A stretch of 64,000 nucleotides of DNA, taken from positions 3,450 to 67,449 of the forward strand of contig NZ_KB908386.1 in assembly GCF_000381005.1 (NCBI RefSeq), read 5' to 3'. A model generated the notes under the pieces. The model was not told the DNA's origin and did no database searches. It saw nothing but the letters and a program-made list of their open reading frames with translations. Below, one piece after another: positions 61,382 through 64,000 of the stretch; the first letter of the stretch is position 1; each line of letters opens with the position of its first letter. The stretch is from Selenomonas bovis DSM 23594. GTDB lineage: Bacteria > Bacillota > Negativicutes > Selenomonadales > Selenomonadaceae. Made by a program: the position numbers and the translations under genes.

Positions 61382-63523
61382 TCAACTCGTATAGATGAGT
61401 TCTGCCGTCTTTGCCGGGTCGATGATCAGGCTGATGCTGCCGTCGCCGAGCAGCGTACAGCTTGTGATGCCCGTCGTCTTCGTCACATTGCCGAGATAGG
61501 CAGAGAGTGGCTTCACCACGATCTGCTGGACGCCGAGGAGACGATCCGCCGCGAGCGCGAAGAGCCGGTCCTCGCTCTCGACGAGCAGCAGGATCCCCTG
61601 CGTGAGGTCCGGTTCGGCATCCTCGATGCCATAGACCTGGCCGAGCCGGACGATCGGGCAGCAGCGCCCGTCCTCGATGAGCATCTCGCGCCCCTCCGCG
61701 TCGATGAAGACCTGACTGGCCTCTGGGCGGAACGAGCGACGGATCGCCGAGATCGGCAGCGTGAACGATGAGGAGCCGACCTCGAGGTTCATGCCATCGA
61801 CGATGGCGAGCGTCAGCGGGATCCGGATCGTCGTCGTGCTGCCCTGCCCCGGCATGCTGTCGACGGTGACCTTTCCGCCGAGCGCCTTGATGTTCGAGAC
61901 GACGACGTCCATGCCGACGCCGCGCCCCGAATACTCAGTGACCTGGTCATTCGTCGAGAAGCCGGGCGCGAAGATGAAATTATAGACCTCCTTGTCCGTG
62001 TACTCTGCCTCGGGCTTCGTCAGCAGTCCCTTCTGTCGCGCTTTCTCAAGGATCTTCGCCCGATTCATGCCGCTGCCGTCATCCGTGATCTTGATGACAA
62101 CCTCGCCGCCCTCATTCGCCGCGGAGAGCGTCACCGTGCCGCTCTCGGGCTTGCCGAGCTCCTTGCGGCGCTCCGGCAGCTCGATGCCGTGGTCGATGGA
62201 GTTGCGCACGATGTGCATGAGCGGGTCGCCCAGATGCTCGCTGATCGTCTTGTCGACCTCCGTATCCGCGCCGACGAGCACGAGCCGCGCCTTCTTGCAG
62301 AGCTTCTTCGTCATGTCGCGCACGATGCGGTTCATGCGCTTGAACACCGGATCGACAGGTACCATGCGCAGGGACATCACGCTGTCCTGCAGCTCTCGCC
62401 CCACCTTGTGGAGCTGCCGTGCCGCCTTCTGGAAATTGTCGAGCTCGAGTCCCGCGAGGTCGGGATTCTGCGTAACCATCGACTCCGCAATGACGAGCTC
62501 GCCGACGAGGTCCATGAGCCGGTCGAGCTTATCGACGCGCACGCTGATCACCTGCGCCTCCTCGTGATGGGGATGCGCAGGCTGCTTTTCCGTCTTCTCC
62601 TGGGGCGGCGGCGCGTCCGCCGTCTCTTTGTGGATGGCGGGGACGATCGGCTCTGTGTCCACCGCGGCGCCGGCGGCCTGCTCCGCGGCGGACGGCCAAT
62701 AGCCACACTCCGCCGTGCTGGCGAGCTCGCGAAAATCGAGTCCCGTCAGATAGCTCGTGCCGTCGAGGATCTTCTTCACGTCCTCCGGCGACGCTGCGGA
62801 CGTGAACCAAAGGCGGAAACCGTCGCGCAGGATCGCCTCCGGCGCCTGATCGTCCTCGAGGATCTTTTCCGGCAGGAAATGGAGCTCTGCAACATGTTCC
62901 TTCAGGTTGTTGACGACCGTAAAGGCGCGCACCTCCACCATGCCGCAATCCGGCTCGAAATGGAGGACGGCCTCATAGACATGCAGCTTCCCGCCGCCGC
63001 CCGATGGCTCTGCTTTCGCCGGTGCGATGTAGTACTGCTGCGCCTTCGGCGGCGCGGCCTGCGGCTTCGGCTGCGCGCCGGACTTTGCCTTGCGCAGGTC
63101 GACATCGGGATCATCGCCGTTCTCGACTTTCATCGCGCGCAGGAAATCCTCGGTTTTCTGCCGGAGCTCCGCGCTGCTCGCGTCCGGCGTCTCGCCATCG
63201 GCGAGCCGATCCATCTCGCCTTTCATGAAGTCCACGGCCTCGAGCACGAGGTCTGTGATGGACGAGACATCGACCTTCTGCGGATGGAGCTCCCGCAGGT
63301 AAAAGAAAATATCCTCTACGGAGTGCGCCAGCGTCGAGATGTCCGTGAACATCATCATGGCCGCGGAGCCCTTGATCGTATGCATAGCCCGGAAGATCTC
63401 GTTCACATCCTCGGGCGCAAACGCACCCGCGTCCTCGCTCCCGAGTGCCAACTGCTCGAGCTGCTCGAGGAAGTTCCTCGTCTCATACAGGAACACCTCG
63501 ACCATCGATTCATGGTCTGCCAA
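61382..63523 (-). CDS. cheA: Chemotaxis histidine kinase CheA
   Basis: 713 aa from a TTG (63523) with GGGAGGTGA upstream. P1 Hpt with His48 (AMHTIKGSAAM), linker and P2-like region ~130-330, P3 dimerisation ~345-400, P4 ATPase (HIVRNSIDHGIE, DDGSGM, SGRGVGMD) ~405-575, P5 CheW-like ~580-713. First gene of the six-gene chemosensory operon. Confidence 0.96.
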   Translation of the reverse strand: MADHESMVEVFLYETRNFLEQLEQLALGSEDAGAFAPEDVNEIFRAMHTIKGSAAMMMFTDISTLAHSVEDIFFYLRELHPQKVDVSSITDLVLEAVDFMKGEMDRLADGETPDASSAELRQKTEDFLRAMKVENGDDPDVDLRKAKSGAQPKPQAAPPKAQQYYIAPAKAEPSGGGGKLHVYEAVLHFEPDCGMVEVRAFTVVNNLKEHVAELHFLPEKILEDDQAPEAILRDGFRLWFTSAASPEDVKKILDGTSYLTGLDFRELASTAECGYWPSAAEQAAGAAVDTEPIVPAIHKETADAPPPQEKTEKQPAHPHHEEAQVISVRVDKLDRLMDLVGELVIAESMVTQNPDLAGLELDNFQKAARQLHKVGRELQDSVMSLRMVPVDPVFKRMNRIVRDMTKKLCKKARLVLVGADTEVDKTISEHLGDPLMHIVRNSIDHGIELPERRKELGKPESGTVTLSAANEGGEVVIKITDDGSGMNRAKILEKARQKGLLTKPEAEYTDKEVYNFIFAPGFSTNDQVTEYSGRGVGMDVVVSNIKALGGKVTVDSMPGQGSTTTIRIPLTLAIVDGMNLEVGSSSFTLPISAIRRSFRPEASQVFIDAEGREMLIEDGRCCPIVRLGQVYGIEDAEPDLTQGILLLVESEDRLFALAADRLLGVQQIVVKPLSAYLGNVTKTTGITSCTLLGDGSISLIIDPAKTAELIYTS

Positions 63524-63658
63524 AGCGCCTCACCTCCCATGTTCTCTTTCCTTCCCACGCCTTATTTCTACGCCATAGGTCAATATTCCTGCTTCTTTCG
63601 TAAAACTTGCTGCCAATATGGCTGTTTTTATGATGTAATCGTTATCATTTCGTCGTTT
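63524..63658. other. cheA upstream region
   Basis: No gene. Contains GCCATATTGGC (near 63610-63622) and TGATGTAATCGTTATCATTT (63631-63650), a loose Fur-box-like inverted repeat. No clear sigma-28 or sigma-70 promoter was found for cheA. Confidence 0.4.
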
Positions 63659-63805
63659 TTAGAAATTGCTGTCAGCGAGCGCGTCCACGCCGACGATGCC
63701 GGAGTAGTCCTTGACGATGTCATACGTGTCTGAGGCGCCCGGCAGATTCTTCGGAGGCATCATCAGTTTGTGTGGAGAAATTCCCAGCCTGCTAAGCAGC
63801 TTCAT
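63659..63805 (-). pseudogene. Short ORF or gene remnant next to a MITE end
   Basis: 48 codons beginning MKLLSRLGISPHKLMM and ending VGVDALADSNF. The frame stays open upstream into the MITE right end at 63815-63848, and no ribosome binding site precedes the ATG. It looks like the 3' end of a gene cut by the element. Confidence 0.3.
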
Positions 63806-64000
63806 ATACGCAAAGGCAGGGTGTCGAATGAATCAGTGGTTCCTTAAAGATGAGCTCGGCTTCTCCGCCATCGCGACCTTCTCCCGCATGACGCCGACGC
63901 TGCACGCGCTCTGAGGCGCAGGCGTCAGCACGGCCGGGCAGCAACGAAGAAGGGGCTGCGGCACATCGAGTGCAGCAGTCCCTTCTTCATATGTCCGGAG
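63806..64000. repeat. MITE right end and window edge
   Basis: GTCGAATGAATCAGTGGTTC-CTTAA (63822-63846) is the right terminal repeat. The bases beyond, to the window edge, hold no supported gene; GGGGCTGC...GCAGTCCC (63952-63983) may be a terminator at the edge. Confidence 0.5.

Overview
The window looks like a chromosome segment of a motile, outer-membrane-bearing Firmicute of the Negativicutes, most likely Selenomonas or a close relative. This is inferred from the mix of features: high-GC coding DNA with frequent TTG/GTG starts, a flagellin carrying a protease domain, an AsmA/TamB-like envelope protein, a KorDABC 2-oxoacid:ferredoxin oxidoreductase, DUF3793 beside flavodoxin, and many short dispersed repeats. 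No rRNA or tRNA gene was seen.

Layout. 0-16 kb is core genome, nearly all on the minus strand: DeoR regulator plus LTA-synthase-like sulfatase, an LPP20-like secreted protein, a ClC exchanger, the rpsF-ssb-rpsR operon, a chemoreceptor, two TrkH potassium-channel subunits with one TrkA, and a flagellinolysin (flagellin with an inserted HExxH protease domain) behind a sigma-28-type promoter. 16.4-25.7 kb is an AT-richer accessory island bracketed by 73-bp direct repeats (4 mismatches). It holds a broken cytosine methyltransferase and a tightly coupled three-gene minus-strand operon: a 1107-aa protein with two RNA-polymerase-alpha-CTD-like modules and a sigma-70 region-4 module, a ParB-like protein, and a PLD-nuclease/SNF2-helicase fusion. 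A truncated LexA-like regulator diverges from it. I could not match this combination to a named defence system; it is the main candidate for something new. 25.7-29.8 kb is a second immune module: Sau3AI-type endonuclease, m5C methyltransferase and Vsr nuclease, among dispersed repeats.

30-48 kb returns to metabolism and transport: DUF488, an MTA/SAH-nucleosidase-like protein, a candidate small RNA, korDABC, a LysR regulator, sucrose hydrolase and sucrose PTS, a flavodoxin/DUF3793 operon with a Fur box inside its promoter, metNIQ, a stand-alone C-terminal Rpn-like protein, UbiX, a HAD phosphatase and Hsp20. 48-56 kb holds an AsmA-like protein, a diguanylate cyclase with a structured leader, an ECF-S-like membrane protein, and an AraC regulator divergent from an MFS transporter. 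56-63.5 kb is one chemosensory operon, cheA-cheW-mcp-cheR/cheB fusion-PAS/HisKA protein-response regulator, closed by a strong terminator. It has two oddities: the CheR-CheB fusion has no receiver domain, and the HisKA protein has no ATPase domain.

Four dispersed repeat families run through the window: a roughly 167-bp MITE-like element with terminal repeats TTAAGGAACC(A/G)CTGATTAA and solo 35-bp forms; a roughly 95-bp family containing the hairpin GTCCACTTTGTGGAC; a CACCTCTTCC...GAGGAGAAGG family; and the 73-bp island-flanking repeat. Several copies sit at promoters or at gene break points.
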